Assembly: GCA_023974075.1 (NCBI GenBank)
Contig: JAMFTG010000615.1
Span: 1-64,000 of the forward strand
Reading direction: 5' to 3'
DNA from: Chaenocephalus aceratus
Taxonomy: Eukaryota; Chordata; Actinopteri; Perciformes; Channichthyidae
DNA length: 64,000 bases
A program made the translations under genes and the position numbers. Under the pieces are notes generated by a model that was given only the letters and a program-made list of their open reading frames with translations, was not told the DNA's origin and ran no database searches. Position 1 is the first letter of the stretch; every line of letters begins with the position of its first letter. Positions 22,866 through 34,326 of the stretch are shown here, piece after piece.

Positions 22866-24094
22866 AAGTGATGCACACAGGAAACCAGGGGACACTAAAG
22901 AGTGACGCACACAGCTGGGAGACCAGGGGACACTAAAGAGTGACACACACAGCTAGGAGACCAGGGGACACTAAAGAGTGACGCACACAGCTGGGAGACC
23001 AGGGGACACTAAAGAGTGACGCACACAGCTGGGAGACCAGGGGACACTAAAGAGTGATGCACACAGCTGGGAGACCAGGGGACACTAAAGAGTGATGCAC
23101 ACAGCTGTGAGACCAGGGGACACTAAAGAGTGACACACACAGCTGGGAGACCAGGGGACACTAAAGAGTGATGCAGACAGCTGGGAGACCAGGGGACACT
23201 AAAGAGTGATGCACACAGCTGGGAGACCAGGGGACACTAAAGAGTGATGCACACAGCTGGGAGACCAGGGGACACTAAAGAGTGACGCACACAGCTGGGA
23301 GACCAGGGGACACTAAAGAGTGACGCACACAGCTGGGAGACCAGGGGACACTAAAGAGTGACGCACACAGCTGGGAGACCAGGGGACACTAAAGAGTGAC
23401 GCACACAGCTGTGAGACCAGGGGGACACTAAAAGAGTGACGCACACAGCTGGGAGACCAGGGGACACTAAAGAGTGACGCACACAGCTGGGAGACCAGGG
23501 GACACTAAAGAGTGATGCACACAGCTGGGAGACCAGGGGACACTAAAGAGTGACGCACACAGCTGTGAGACCAGGGGACACTAAAGAGTGACGCACACAG
23601 CTGGGAGACCAGGGGACACTAAAGAGTGATGCACACAGCTGGGAAACCAGGGGACACTAAGAGTGACACACACAGCTGGGAGAACCAGGGGACACTAAAG
23701 AGTGCCGCACACAGCTGGGAAACCAGGGGACACTAAAGAGTGCCGCACACAGCTGGAGACCAGGGGACACTAAAGAGTGACACACACAGCTGTGAGACCA
23801 GGGGACACTAAAGAGTGATGCACACAGCTGTGAGACCAGGGGACACTAAAGAGTGACGCACACAGCTGGGAGACCAGGGGACACTAAAGAGTGACGCACA
23901 CAGCTGGGAGACCAGGGGACACTAAAGAGTGACGCACACAGCTGGGAGACCAGGGGACACTAAAGAGTGACACACACAGCTGGGAGACCAGGGGACACTA
24001 AAGAGTGACGCACACAGCTGGGAGACCAGGGGACACTAAAGAGTGATGCACACAGCTGGGAGACCAGGGGACACTAAAGAGTGACGCACACAGC
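22866..24094 (+). repeat. 38-bp minisatellite
   Basis: About 32 copies of a 38-bp unit containing agtgacgcacacagctggga and gaccaggggacactaaag. Main variants are gacgc/gatgc/gacac/gccgc and ctggg/ctgtg. The first copy is shorter (35 bp). Few indels. Confidence 0.97.
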
Positions 24095-24163
24095 TTGTTT
24101 GATGGTCCTTATTTAACTATGTGGTCACATGACTCCTTCTGATGTTTATGCAGACCTGCTGTG

Positions 24164-24232
24164 AGCTAGCTAGCTAACGTAGCTAACGTAGCTAACGTAG
24201 CTAACGTAGCTAACGTAGCTAACGTAGCTAAC
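24164..24232 (+). repeat. 9-bp tandem repeat
   Basis: About seven copies of gtagctaac after gctagctagc. It lies only 70 bp from the 38-bp array. Confidence 0.95.
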
Positions 24233-25728
24233 CTATTAATTTCAGACTCACTTACGGTTATGAGACGACTCACTCTGAGACAGAGACTCTGCCAAATGTT
24301 TAGAGGCTAAAATGTTCAATGCAATGTTTTTAAACTCGTTGTATCTGATATATTTTACACTAACAATGTGCATCCTTTCGTCAACGGTGACATTGAGTAA
24401 CCTATAGAAGGCTGTGAGGCTCTAACAACAAACAAACTGAAACCAAAGCAGAAACAACTTTCTTTATTTTTCTAAACCCGGCACACTCCTCCGGAGAGAC
24501 GTCTGAAAACACGAGGTGTGTTTCTAACTAAGTAGAACCTGGAAACGTTGAGAAGGAGGAGCTTTGTTTGTGATCGGCGTCCTCGCCGGGCGATGATCCC
24601 TAATGAAATGGCAGCGCTCTGCATTGTGAGTCAGAAACGGCCTTTTGAAGAATAATGGCGTTGTTTGTTTTGGTGTCCATTAACGAGGAACGCAGTTTTT
24701 ATTAATTCCTCCTCAACTTGGTGTCCTGCATCTCCCTAATTAATTCCATTTTGTGTTTCCCGCTAAGGAAGCTTCTGCAGATTAATGACGTGGAACAACA
24801 ATGTTGTGGAGATGCTGATGTGCTTCATCGACACGGGGGACGTTAGACACCAGCCTGATGACTGCAGCGTTTCCCTTCCTCCTCCCAACGCAGCCGCAGC
24901 CCGAGGCTTCGCACCGCCTGTGTCATTGATTGGACCGGCACAGAAATCAAATGACTGTTGTGGGGAAACATAATTTAAAATATGCTGTTCGGAAATGTAT
25001 CTTACCCCCTGTGGTGCCAAACTATGCACGGTCTTTGTTTCCATCTTAAAAGGGAGGAATGGATTTTGTATGTGAAAACCATTTATCTCAGATGTTAATG
25101 TGGAGATGTAAACAAATATGAATCATAACAGGATATCAAATACAAATGTTTGTTTTTTCTTTTTGTGATTAGCACAATTTGCCACAAATGTTTTCCAGCA
25201 TTTCTCTTCAGTCATAACTCATGATCATTATCCAACATGGCCTTTATAGAAAGATGCACAACGTGTTTCCACTGCCTCCCATTTCATAACGGTAAAGCAA
25301 GAGAAACGAGATGCTGCCATCTTTGGATGTTTGCCTCAATTTTGAGCTTGTTAGCGTTAGCCACCTAGCTGCTACTTTGGCACTATGGTAGCTGTTTGGC
25401 TAAAAAGATAATATCTATTTACGAATAACATAACATGTTATTACGCAGACTTTTGACATTTACGGACAATTCGAAAGTTATCAGTCTCAAATGTTGGGCT
25501 TACAAACTTCGTGATTACTTCACTACTTCTACTGACGTCAAATCACACTTCTCTCTTGATTTGCCTCAGTAAACATGTTCCTGAATAGTTCATGGTCTCA
25601 ATCTTTAGTTGAAAGTCTTCTTCACACAGCTTTATGTCCATGTAATGAAGTATTGTGCTATTTAGAGTAAACTAGACAAATATAGATCAATTGTCGTCCA
25701 TGTTTTTGGTCTTACAAACTTTTGGACG
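24233..25728. other. unique sequence, no gene seen; possible non-coding conserved DNA
   Basis: The segment 24560-24800 is rich in taatgaa, ttaattcc and taattaatt motifs with no transposon features, a texture often seen in vertebrate regulatory DNA. There is no exon with splice signals that I can defend. Conservation is untested. Confidence 0.35.
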
Positions 25729-25748
25729 TTAAAACCTCTTAAGCCCCA

Positions 25749-25768
25749 CGGACCCGAGCTCGGGTCCG
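25749..25768. repeat. perfect 20-bp palindrome near the transposon end
   Basis: CGGACCCGAGCTCGGGTCCG is its own reverse complement with no spacer. It sits immediately inside the left inverted repeat. A subterminal palindrome here could be a transposase-binding or hairpin-forming site (inference). Confidence 0.9.
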
Positions 25769-27009
25769 AAAATGCTATATATGTAGCAACAGTGCTTATA
25801 TCTGAAGTGTCATTCATGAAACTATTAATATTCCCATACCCATCTGACCGGAGGAAACTTGGGCTAACTGACGATACGAAAAAAAAAATGTTTTCGAAAA
25901 AGAAGTCTCACAAGAAGCCTCTAAATGAGCCCATGGCAAAAACGGTCAATTACTATTTTCTGCTCATAACTCACAAAAACGATCATTTATAATTCATACT
26001 TTCTGCACAAACAACACATTTCTGAAAGCTGAGATTCCACATATTCCATGGGTATACACTCCATCACTACAGGCACAACATTAACCGAGCTAGCAGCCAG
26101 AACATAGCAAGTAAACAATATCAGTTTTCAAATCCATGACAATAATTAGGTCTTACCTTGGCTGTTTTGTGATCAAAAGTTGTGTTCAAAGGAATAAAAA
26201 CGCTGCTCAGGGTTAATCCAATGTCTCTTGTCACTTTAAAATGATTACTGATATCAATCCCTTTCATTCTTTCACACACACATCCGGGTGTTGGGCCTGA
26301 GGGCGACACGTACGTCCGGTATCCGCCATTTCACGCGAGGTGCAAGCAGAATATCATAGTCTATTGCCTTAATCAATATCTAGTCAACTCTAAAACACCA
26401 CATATATGCAATGCCATGATAAATATTATTGTGACAAGTGGGGGTATTCACCTGGTGTTTCCAGAAGGTAGACGTAGATGCTGCCAAAATCGACCGAAGG
26501 CCACTTTCGAGAGTCGTTTTTCCATACATCTGCAGGCAGTCTGGTAAGGGCAGTCCGACAACCCACACACGCCTAGTTCACGCTGGTAACGACCGAAGAG
26601 CCCACCCTCAAGTCCAGAGATGTAATCCGAAGACATAGCAGCGATTTCTTCGGTCGTTAATCCAGAAAAAAAAATCTAGTGCGCTCTGCCTGGCTACGTT
26701 AGCTAGCTGTTTATATTAGCACCTCCAGGAAAATGGCGTATTATATATATATATATGGTGCGCGTTGCATTGTGGGTAGCTCGTGACGTCACTGTGTGTG
26801 AAAAAATTCACGGCAGAAGAGTAGGTCCAACGATTAACAGTCCGTGGCTTCAGCTGGGGGGATGCAGTTTACGCATAGCTCCCCCTCCGCAGGCGTAACG
26901 TATTTACGTATTTTGAAACTGCCACTCGATTCGATTGGCTCTATCGATTCAAAAAAGGTGTCAATCACCCAAATCGACCAATGGGTTCCAGAGATAGGAT
27001 CTTGCGTAA

Positions 27010-27018
27010 GTATAAATA
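27010..27018 (+). promoter_or_regulatory. TATA box of the piggyBac-like element
   Basis: gtataaata lies about 200 bp upstream of the conserved coding remnant and just before the expected transcription start, in sequence containing repeated tttacgca motifs. Functional status unknown. Confidence 0.4.
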
Positions 27019-27061
27019 AAGGCAGTATAGCTGGTTTACGCACAGCACACTCTTTTTACGC

Positions 27062-27141
27062 AGCATAGCGTAGCATAGCATAGCGTAGCATAGCGTAGCA
27101 TAGCGTAGCATAGCGTAGCATAGCGTAGCATAGCGTAGCAT
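27062..27141 (+). repeat. 10-bp tandem repeat
   Basis: Eight copies of gtagcatagc-type units, in the presumed 5' leader of the transposase gene. It immediately precedes an atg at 27140 that opens only a 14-codon frame. Confidence 0.95.
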
Positions 27142-27396
27142 GTCTTGCGGCGACAGGAGAGCAGAGAACGGGCAGATCGATTAGCGAAACAGCAGGATTT
27201 GTTTTCTTTGTCTTCATTGTAACACTGGCAGCCAGAAAGAAGACTTTTTTGTCCGTCGAGGAGGCATTGGACATCGTATTTCAGGACCTCCGTCGGAAGA
27301 TAGTGATCTCGTCACGCATAAAGGGGACAGTAATGACTGATTATGAACCTCTGTCACCGGAAAGGTATGAAATCTCTCCGTTTGTATCTATTATTA

Positions 27397-27512
27397 TTTT
27401 ATTTGGTGTAAGAGTATTCATCTGTTTTTATCTTTTTGTTATTTATTTGGTGTAAGAGTATTCATCTGTTTTTATCTTTTTGTTATTTATTTGGTGTAAG
27501 AGTGTATTCATC
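27397..27512 (+). repeat. 44-bp tandem duplication, about 2.5 copies
   Basis: Unit contains tatttggtgtaagagtattc and atctgtttttatctttttgt. It lies at the start of the intron of the transposase remnant. Confidence 0.93.
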
Positions 27513-27660
27513 TATAGTAATTTCACACACGTGACAATAACACGACGGCCATCTTGTGATATAATGTTCTTTCACACACTCAACAACAAAGAAGATGGAT
27601 GCCGTTTCTTGTTCTTGTTGTTGAAATAAACAAGACATATACATGTGAATTTAACACGGT

Positions 27661-27712
27661 ATTACATTTCATTTAGCTGACACTTTTATCCAAAGCGACT
27701 TACAATATTACT
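27661..27712 (-). mobile_element. SINE/LINE-type 3' tail fragment
   Basis: Minus strand reads ttgtaagtcgctttggataa then aagtgtcagctaaatgaaat. This is the same tail as on the two SINEs. No SINE head is present. Confidence 0.65.
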
Positions 27713-28355
27713 GTATTATATATATATAATACACACATGCATACAATATGTATATACGCAATATACATATATAAATATATGACAGACGGAATATTATTAA
27801 ATATTGAAAAGATGATATGAACCCCGTCTCACATAATTTATACGGTATACATTTTGAGTGATATAATGTTATTTCACACACTCAAAATTGATGTTCTGCT
27901 GTTTGTAGAGAAATTATTTCTGATTTGAGTTACATTTTTGAAAGTACAAGCCAGAGAATTAATCTATTTGTTTTTTCCACATTTGTTTTCACAGTGAGGA
28001 AGGCGATGATGATGTGGCTTCTGGATGCCCGAGTATTATGGGGAAGATGCCACCAAGGTCAGGAGGTGCTGCAGGAGGTGCTCTGATGCTGGCGACAGAA
28101 GAAGACACCTGTGTGCTGCAGGAAGTGGCAGGTCCCTCTGTGCTTCACTACCACAAGAACTGTTACAGGGCATGGCAGACTTACTGTGACTGTAACATTC
28201 AGGATTTGTATAAAGTTTTTTTTTTTTACCCAAAAAATGCTTCTTGTATAGCGTGTTGTTAATGTTTTTTAAATAAATCTGCTCCAAAATGTTTCCTAAG
28301 TTTTCCTAATTTTTATTGTGCAAGTAACATGCATCTCATGCAAAGAGGGAACTTC

Positions 28356-28365
28356 CCACACACAC

Positions 28366-28402
<37 letters not shown>

Positions 28403-28453
28403 ACACACCACACACACACACACACAACACACACACACCACACACGCACATAC

Positions 28454-28491
<38 letters not shown>

Positions 28492-28504
28492 ACACACACA
28501 CACA

Positions 28505-28542
<38 letters not shown>
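28356..28542 (+). repeat. (CA)n microsatellite with CCA interruptions
   Basis: Compound ca repeat with regular acca interruptions and one cacatacatta interruption. It lies within the 3' part of the piggyBac-like element. Confidence 0.97.
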
Positions 28543-28544
<2 letters not shown>

Positions 28545-29020
28545 AATTATTTGTTTGTATGGAATGAATACCTATAGTGATAATTAAATGTTATACAATG
28601 ATTTTTACAGTCTGGTACCTGAAAAAGGTTTTGTTTGCTAAATCTCTCTAAAAGGTCAATTCTCACTTGTTTTGCCTCAATCTTGATACAGGGTACTTAT
28701 TATATGTTATACTTTGGATTCCTAAAGCTTTTAGGCCACTATCCCATCATTCAAGGGTGGTTTTCACTATAAGTAATGGGTTTTTTTGGGCGGAGACAAA
28801 CATTTACACTTTTTGACTATGTTCCATCTGGATTTACTCTGACACTGAAACATCTTTATTGATTCTGACACTTCTACATCCAACTTACAGATGTGACCTT
28901 GCTTTGATAAAATAAATTATTCATATAACCCTTTTAGAAGTTAAGTTATAGTCCTTTGTTTTGGGCATGTCATTTTCGAGCCTGAAACCTGAAAAACAGG
29001 CTTGGGGCTTAAGAGGTTAA

Positions 29021-29508
29021 AAGCGCGTTTTCTGAAAATGTCTTATTCAGCGTTCGATTGCACTTAGCTCCAACATCTCAAAACTCAAGGCTTCAAACAT
29101 TTCCACTTCATACTTCCTAAAGAAGTAAACAATCTTTCTTTCAAAAACAACCACAACAAGACAAAATGGTTATAGTCTTTTGTCTCTTTCTGGCATGCGT
29201 CCTAACCATCGTATTTCTCTAGCATCCACTACTGTGTGCTAATCTGGGGTGCAAACATCCCGTATGACGCAGAGTTCAGCCTGCAGCAGACAGAGGTGTT
29301 TCGGTTGTTTCTATATTTGAGCTTTCGAAGGCAGCTCCTCTCTCAGGCTGGTGAAAAGCCTCTCAGCGTGAAACTGCAGCGCGAGTCCTTCCCTCAGAGG
29401 GGATGAAAGGAGCCTCTGCTCACCTTATAATTCGCTCGGGTAGTTTTATTTCAGGTGTCATTCCCTCACATTCCCCACGATGCAATTCACTTCCTCCTGC
29501 AGCTGCCT
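29021..29508. other. unique sequence, no gene seen
   Basis: No convincing exon. A Cys/Phe/His-containing reading near 29050-29160 vaguely recalls a degenerate THAP zinc finger but is interrupted by stops (see rejected list). Confidence 0.45.
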
Positions 29509-29595
29509 GTAAAATGCATTTTTTCCTCATGGCAGAGTTTTGATGTATCGAGGAGATACATCAAAACTCTGCCATGAGGAAAAAATGCATTTTAC
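29509..29595. repeat. perfect inverted repeat, 41-bp arms, 5-bp loop
   Basis: The left arm 29509-29549 (starting gtaaaatgcatttttt, ending ttttgatgtatc) is the exact reverse complement of the right arm 29555-29595, with gagga as spacer. No mismatch in 41 pairs. As RNA it would fold into one continuous stem. There is no similarity to the surrounding repeats. Confidence 0.97.
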
Positions 29596-29923
29596 GCTAA
29601 TCAATGCTTACATTTTATTGTTTCCTCCGTCGTGATGAATTCGCTTTCACACTGAAGATGAAGGTTACAGGGAAATGTCTTTCTGCCAAAGCTGCGACTT
29701 TGTTTACTAAAGATGTGACTGGCATGTAATTACTACAATTATATCCTGGTCTCTGCTGTTGGCAAACTCAGAAGTTATTTGTATCATAGCCGGCATAATT
29801 AATAGCACTATTTGTACATGATGTCAGAAAATAATCTCTGTGTCAAACAAACGTTTATGATGCTGACACGTTTAGTTCATCAGAATAATCTCCACATATG
29901 AACTTAAGATTTCTGAAGTAAAA
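29596..29923. other. unique AT-rich sequence
   Basis: Spacer between the hairpin and the 72-bp array. Nothing recognisable. Confidence 0.5.
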
Positions 29924-31089
29924 AGCTAATGTTGGGCTATAAAGGAACTACAGCACGGTCACATGACTTCACGTCACCACCGCTAAGCTAAAGGCGGCTA
30001 ATGTTGGGCTATAAAGGAACTACAGCACGGTCACATGACTTCACGTCATCACCGCTAAGCTAAAGGAGGCTAATGTTGGGCTATAAAGGAACTACAGCAC
30101 GGTCACATGACTTCACGTCACCACCGCTAAGCTAAAGGAGGCTAATGTTGGGCTTTAAAGGAACTACAGCACGGTCACATGACTTCACGTCACCACCGCT
30201 AAGCTAAAGGAGGCTAATGTTGGGCTATAAAGGAACTACAGCACGGTCACATGACTTCACGTCACCACCGCTAAGCTAAAGGTGGCTAATGTTGGGCTAT
30301 AAAGGAACTTCAGCATGGTCACATGACTTCACGTCACCACCGCTAAGCTAAAGGAGGCTAATGTTGGGCTTTAAAGGAACTACAGCACGGTCACATGACT
30401 TCACGTCACCACCGCTAAGCTAAAGGCGGCTAATGTTGGGCTATAAAGGAACTACAGCACGGGTCACATGACTTCACGTCACCACCGCTAAGCTAAAGGG
30501 GGCTAATGTTGGGCTATAAAGGAACTACAGCACGGTCACATGACTTCACGTCACCACCGCTAAGCTAAAGGTGGCTAATGTTGGGCTATAAAGGAACTAC
30601 AGCACGGTCACATGACTTCACGTGACCACCGCTAAGCTAAAGGCGGCTAATGTTGGGCTATAAAGGAACTACAGCACGGTCACATGACTTCACGTCACCA
30701 CCGCTAAGCTAAAGGAGGCTAATGTTGGGCTATAAAGGAACTACAGCACGGTCACATGACTTCACTCACCACCGCTAAGCTAAAGGAGGCTAATGTTGGG
30801 CTATAAAGGAACTACAGCACGGTCACATGACTTCACGTCACCACCGCTAAGCTAAAGGAGGCTAATGTTGGGCTATAAAGGAACTACAGCACGGTCACAT
30901 GACTTCACTTCACCACCGCTAAGCTAAAGGAGGCTAATGTTGGGCTATAAAGGAACTACAGCACGGTCACATGACTTCACGTCACCACCGCTAAGCTAAA
31001 GGAGGCTAATGTTGGGCTATAAAGGAACTACAGCACGGTCACATGACTTCACGTCACCACCGCTAAGCTAAAGGAGGCTAATGTTGGGC
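29924..31089 (+). repeat. 72-bp minisatellite
   Basis: About 16 copies of a 72-bp unit containing gctaatgttgggctataaag, gaactacagcacggtcacat, gacttcacgtcaccaccgct and aagctaaagg. Copies differ mainly at the base after aaagg (a/c/g/t) and at a few SNPs. Single, partial copies of the unit in inverted orientation lie at 39095-39182 and at the window end (63979-64000), inside a dispersed repeat. The array therefore grew from part of that element. The right flank 31090-31125 matches the reverse complement of 63945-63975. Confidence 0.96.
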
Positions 31090-31817
31090 GTGATGACGTT
31101 TAGTCGTCTCATTTAGGCACTTTTTGTTTTGTGCAAGATCACCAAACCAAATGTTAGTACACTATGACGAAATGGCAATAAATCATTAAGCGCCAATATT
31201 CAGAGGCTGGCAGAAAATAGTCCCCTGTTTGTTCTCATAGCTGTTTTTGACTGATGGCCATCATTTAACAAGAGCAACCAGCAGGAAGTCCGGTCCCTGT
31301 TAGACCAGGGGGAACTCAACATGCACCGGTGAAGTTATGGGAAACACCAGGAATCACTTCATGAATAAATGCTCTTGTACAGAAACACACCTGAAGCGGC
31401 TGTGATGTTTGTTCTTTGTAGAAACATCCACGAGCACGTGTCGAAACGCTCACCTTGAGAACAGTGGTTAGTGAGTGATGGAGCCTGATGGAGGATGACT
31501 TGTATTTATCAGCGTTCATTGCATCTTGGCAGCCGCAGCTTGCCGTAAACCTGACTCGGCATAAATAATGTTTTGACATCAAACAAGGCTTTATCTGCTC
31601 CTAATGTGCAGCCGGGGGTTTTCCACAGATACTGTTTGACTGATTCTCCTTTTATTGTGTAATCGATCAATACCGGAGTGGGCCAGACGCGCTGACTTAA
31701 TGAATGAGTGAATTAAGAGATGGATGCCTCCTGAGGAACTTCGAAACAGTATACACAGGAAGTCTGAAGAATCGCTCTCTATGTTGAAATGCTTTGTTAT
31801 GAGTTCACTGATTTTAC
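31090..31817. other. unique sequence; left part belongs to the dispersed repeat
   Basis: 31090-31125 (gtttagtcgtctcattta) is shared with the window end in inverted form. The rest shows no gene. The minus-strand frame at 31316-31582 has no domain. Confidence 0.5.
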
Positions 31818-32213
31818 CAGCGACGTGCAGTCAGGGCGGAGCCTCACCTGTCATGCTCCAATGTAACGGAAAACAACTAAAGAAAAAATAAATAGTAATA
31901 ATAATAAAATGTCTCCACTGATCTGTTTTGTAAGTGTGATTTCTGTTTGATTCCAATCGCTTCTTATAGTCAAAAGCAGCTAATTGGCCGAGCTCCGCTA
32001 CGACTACGGGTAGCGATGAGGAGAGAGGCAGGACGAGCTCTGCCTCTCGTAAGCCCACAGTAACGGAGCGTCCACACTACAGCTACAAAAAAAGCTTGGA
32101 GCTGGGCGTGTCTGGAGCTTGGGGATTTTATTCAAGCAACACGACCAACAACCAATCACATGAATCTCCCGCCCCCGACATACAAGCAAAAAACCCCGGG
32201 GATTTTATGGGAG

Positions 32214-32254
<41 letters not shown>

Positions 32255-33445
32255 CCCCAAACAGGCGAAAACCTACCAGTTTCCCCCACTGTCTCTGCAC
32301 CTCCCTCCATGCCTGGTTCCTCCGGTTTGTGTCCCGGTAGGTGAAGAGGGTCTGGTCATACAAAACTGGGTGATTTGCTACGGCGATAGTTAGTTTCTCC
32401 TCCGACTTTTTTGAAATATAGAAATGAACGGCGGGATATCTCTCCCAGCTTAGACGCGGTTTGATTGGCTACGGCTTCAGCTGTCAGGTTTTCCGAAACG
32501 GGATTTGATTGGCTGGCGCTGGCTACTCCGGCGTCTCCGGCGTCAGAAGTTGAAAATTGTTCAACTTCTGATGGCGGAGACGGACCGCTCTGCTACCCAC
32601 AATTCAGTTCGGCGAAAAAGCGAGGCTACGTGACGTCACCCCATTGAAAGTGAATGGGCAGATTGGAGTTGTCGACGCTTCCGACGCTGTAGTGTGGACG
32701 GGCCGTAACTGGCTGGAGCGCGGGCACTCATTTAACGCGGGCACTCATTCTGTGGGCGCCCTCAAGCCAGTCACCGTGGGCTGAGGTGAGGCACAGAGGA
32801 GATCTGCCTCACCTCAGAATGCGTCACCCACAGAAACTGTCTGGAAAGCGGCCCTCAGCGCATGCCTGCACCGTCTCACTGTACGTCACCAATGTAATGT
32901 TTGGAGATCCCTTTATTAAATGTATCCTCGCCATCCAAAGTCTCTAAAGAACTTATTTCACATATATATGATATTTAGGCTCGCTGGTCTCATCACAACG
33001 GCAATGAGAAAGCACCAGGGGAGGCAGCCATAACCTCTGCCGCACTGCAGGGGGCGCACGTGAGCCCACAGGTTCTTGTTGCTACTGTTATTCTGCGCAG
33101 AGATGCGAACAACAAGCTAGACTTTTGAGACTAGAGGAAGATCAGGAGGACTTTTACAAAACAGTAATGGAGATGTTTGTCCAGAAGGAGAGCATGGACT
33201 TCATCTCCAAGTCAAGGTCAGACCACCATGTGATGAACATGGGATCTTACTAAGAGAGAACAATCCAATGTTTAGACGTTGGGATCCTTTGTTGAACGGT
33301 CTGTTTGAAATGAATCGAAGCTTCAGACTAAAAAAGCTTTTGAAAATAACCGAATATTTCGATTAAGGTCAAAATATAATATTTGTAAATCTGACTCTGA
33401 AAGAGTGAGTGCCTCACCGGCCACGACCCTCACCGCACGTCACCG
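31818..33445. mobile_element. hAT-like transposon carrying a nested element
   Basis: The left end cagcgacgtgcagtcaggg and the right end read inward on minus (cggtgacgtgcggtgagggt) form imperfect inverted termini. Both continue into gcctcac/gaggcac sequence. Flanking octamers gattttac (31810-31817) and gatgttac (33446-33453) match at 7 of 8, as for hAT target duplications. Without the nested element at 32065-32704 it would be about 1.0 kb. No transposase domain recognised. A short frame near 33160-33260 is uninterpreted. Confidence 0.6.
32065..32704. mobile_element. 640-bp MITE-like element nested in the hAT
   Basis: Terminal inverted repeats ggagcgtccacactacagc (left) and ggcccgtccacactacagc (right, minus strand) match at 17 of 19. 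gtaac is duplicated on both sides (32060-32064 and 32705-32709). The interior includes a (ta)n run at about 32217-32250 and two gatttgattggct motifs, and no transposase. Superfamily not determined: a 5-bp duplication is short for hAT. Confidence 0.6.
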
Positions 33446-33659
33446 GATGTTACTGTATTTCTTTATATGGAACATTCACACAGTTGTGTTGTCATATGTC
33501 GGCGGGAAAACACACAATGGGAGGAAGCAAAGGGTCTGAAGCTAAAAGGTAGATACAAAATAAAACAAGAAGTGCAAAGACAGATGAGACGTAAGTGACT
33601 TTTGAGTCTGATATTAGACATAATGCAGGAGGTTGCCAGCTTGAGTATCATCATCATCA

Positions 33660-33698
<39 letters not shown>

Positions 33699-33754
33699 GT
33701 GTGTGTGTGTGTGCGTGTGTGTGTGTGTGTGTGTGTGCGTGTGTGTGTGTGTGG

Positions 33755-33793
<39 letters not shown>

Positions 33794-33812
33794 TTGTGTG
33801 TGTGTGTGTGTG
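33660..33812 (+). repeat. (TG)n microsatellite
   Basis: About 150 bp of tg repeats with cg and tgg interruptions. Left half of a TG-hairpin-CA arrangement. Confidence 0.97.
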
Positions 33813-33870
33813 CAGTGATGCCACACAGAGTAACATGTGTTGCAGGTGTTTTTATGACAGGTCCTGCAGG

Positions 33871-33915
33871 GCTCCACAGTCTGCTGCTCAGACACCGAGC
33901 AGCAGACTGTGGAGC
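33871..33915. repeat. perfect inverted repeat, 19-bp arms, 7-bp loop
   Basis: gctccacagtctgctgctc (33871-33889), spacer agacacc, then its exact reverse complement (33897-33915). It sits between a (TG)n and a (CA)n block. Confidence 0.95.
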
Positions 33916-33960
33916 AGAGCTGTGACCTCAGCAGCAACCACACGCCGTCATGCTTCATGA

Positions 33961-33962
33961 AG

Positions 33963-34018
<56 letters not shown>

Positions 34019-34246
34019 CACACACACACACACGCACACACACACACACACGCACACACACACACACACACGCACACACACACAACACACCCACACACAC
34101 ACACACACACCTCTCTCTCTCTCCCGCACACACACACACACACCACGCACGCACCACACGCACCACACCACACACAATCACTCACTCACACACACACACA
34201 ATCACTCACTCTCTCTCTCTCTCTCCCGCCACACACACGCGCACAT

Positions 34247-34326
<80 letters not shown>

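Larger units (their letters stand above)
27226..28262 (+). pseudogene. piggyBac-like transposase remnant, two exons
   Basis: Exon 1, ending at 27364, reads RKKTFLSVEEALDIVFQDL and, further on, TDYEPLSPE. The F-x-VEEALD-x-(I/L)F pattern is typical of the extreme N-terminus of piggyBac/PGBD transposases. The donor is AAAG|gtatga and the acceptor ttgttttcacag|TGAGG ends at 27994. Joining them keeps the frame and gives an acidic segment SEEGDDDVASG. Exon 2 then jumps to a Cys/His-containing end (LHYHKNCYRAW, CDC) and stops at 28262, so the catalytic Asp core is absent. The final part may be the frameshifted C-terminal CF..YH region. No intact start codon is visible. Assigned by motif memory, not by search. 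Confidence 0.45.
25733..29016 (+). mobile_element. piggyBac-like DNA transposon, internally deleted
   Basis: The ends are inverted: aacctcttaagcccca on the left (about 25733-25748), and tggggcttaagaggtt on the right (to about 29018). TTAA flanks both sides (25729-25732 and 29017-29020), the piggyBac target, and the right end begins CCT as in piggyBac termini. Inside are a TATA-box promoter (27011), remnants of a two-exon transposase (27226-28262), a polyadenylation-like aataaa (28272), and secondary insertions or expansions (10-bp repeat, 44-bp duplication, LINE tail, CA repeat). At 3.3 kb it retains too little coding sequence to be autonomous. The left end has two extra A next to TTAA, so the exact boundary is uncertain. 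Confidence 0.55.

Noticed and set aside
29040..29170. THAP-type zinc finger exon
   Set aside because: A few residues (a Cys, FHF and a following KTKW) are suggestive, but stops interrupt the reading and the CysCysHisCys set is not present.
29509..29595. microRNA gene
   Set aside because: The stem is perfectly paired with a 5-base loop and no bulges, unlike typical precursors. Without small-RNA data it is reported only as a hairpin.
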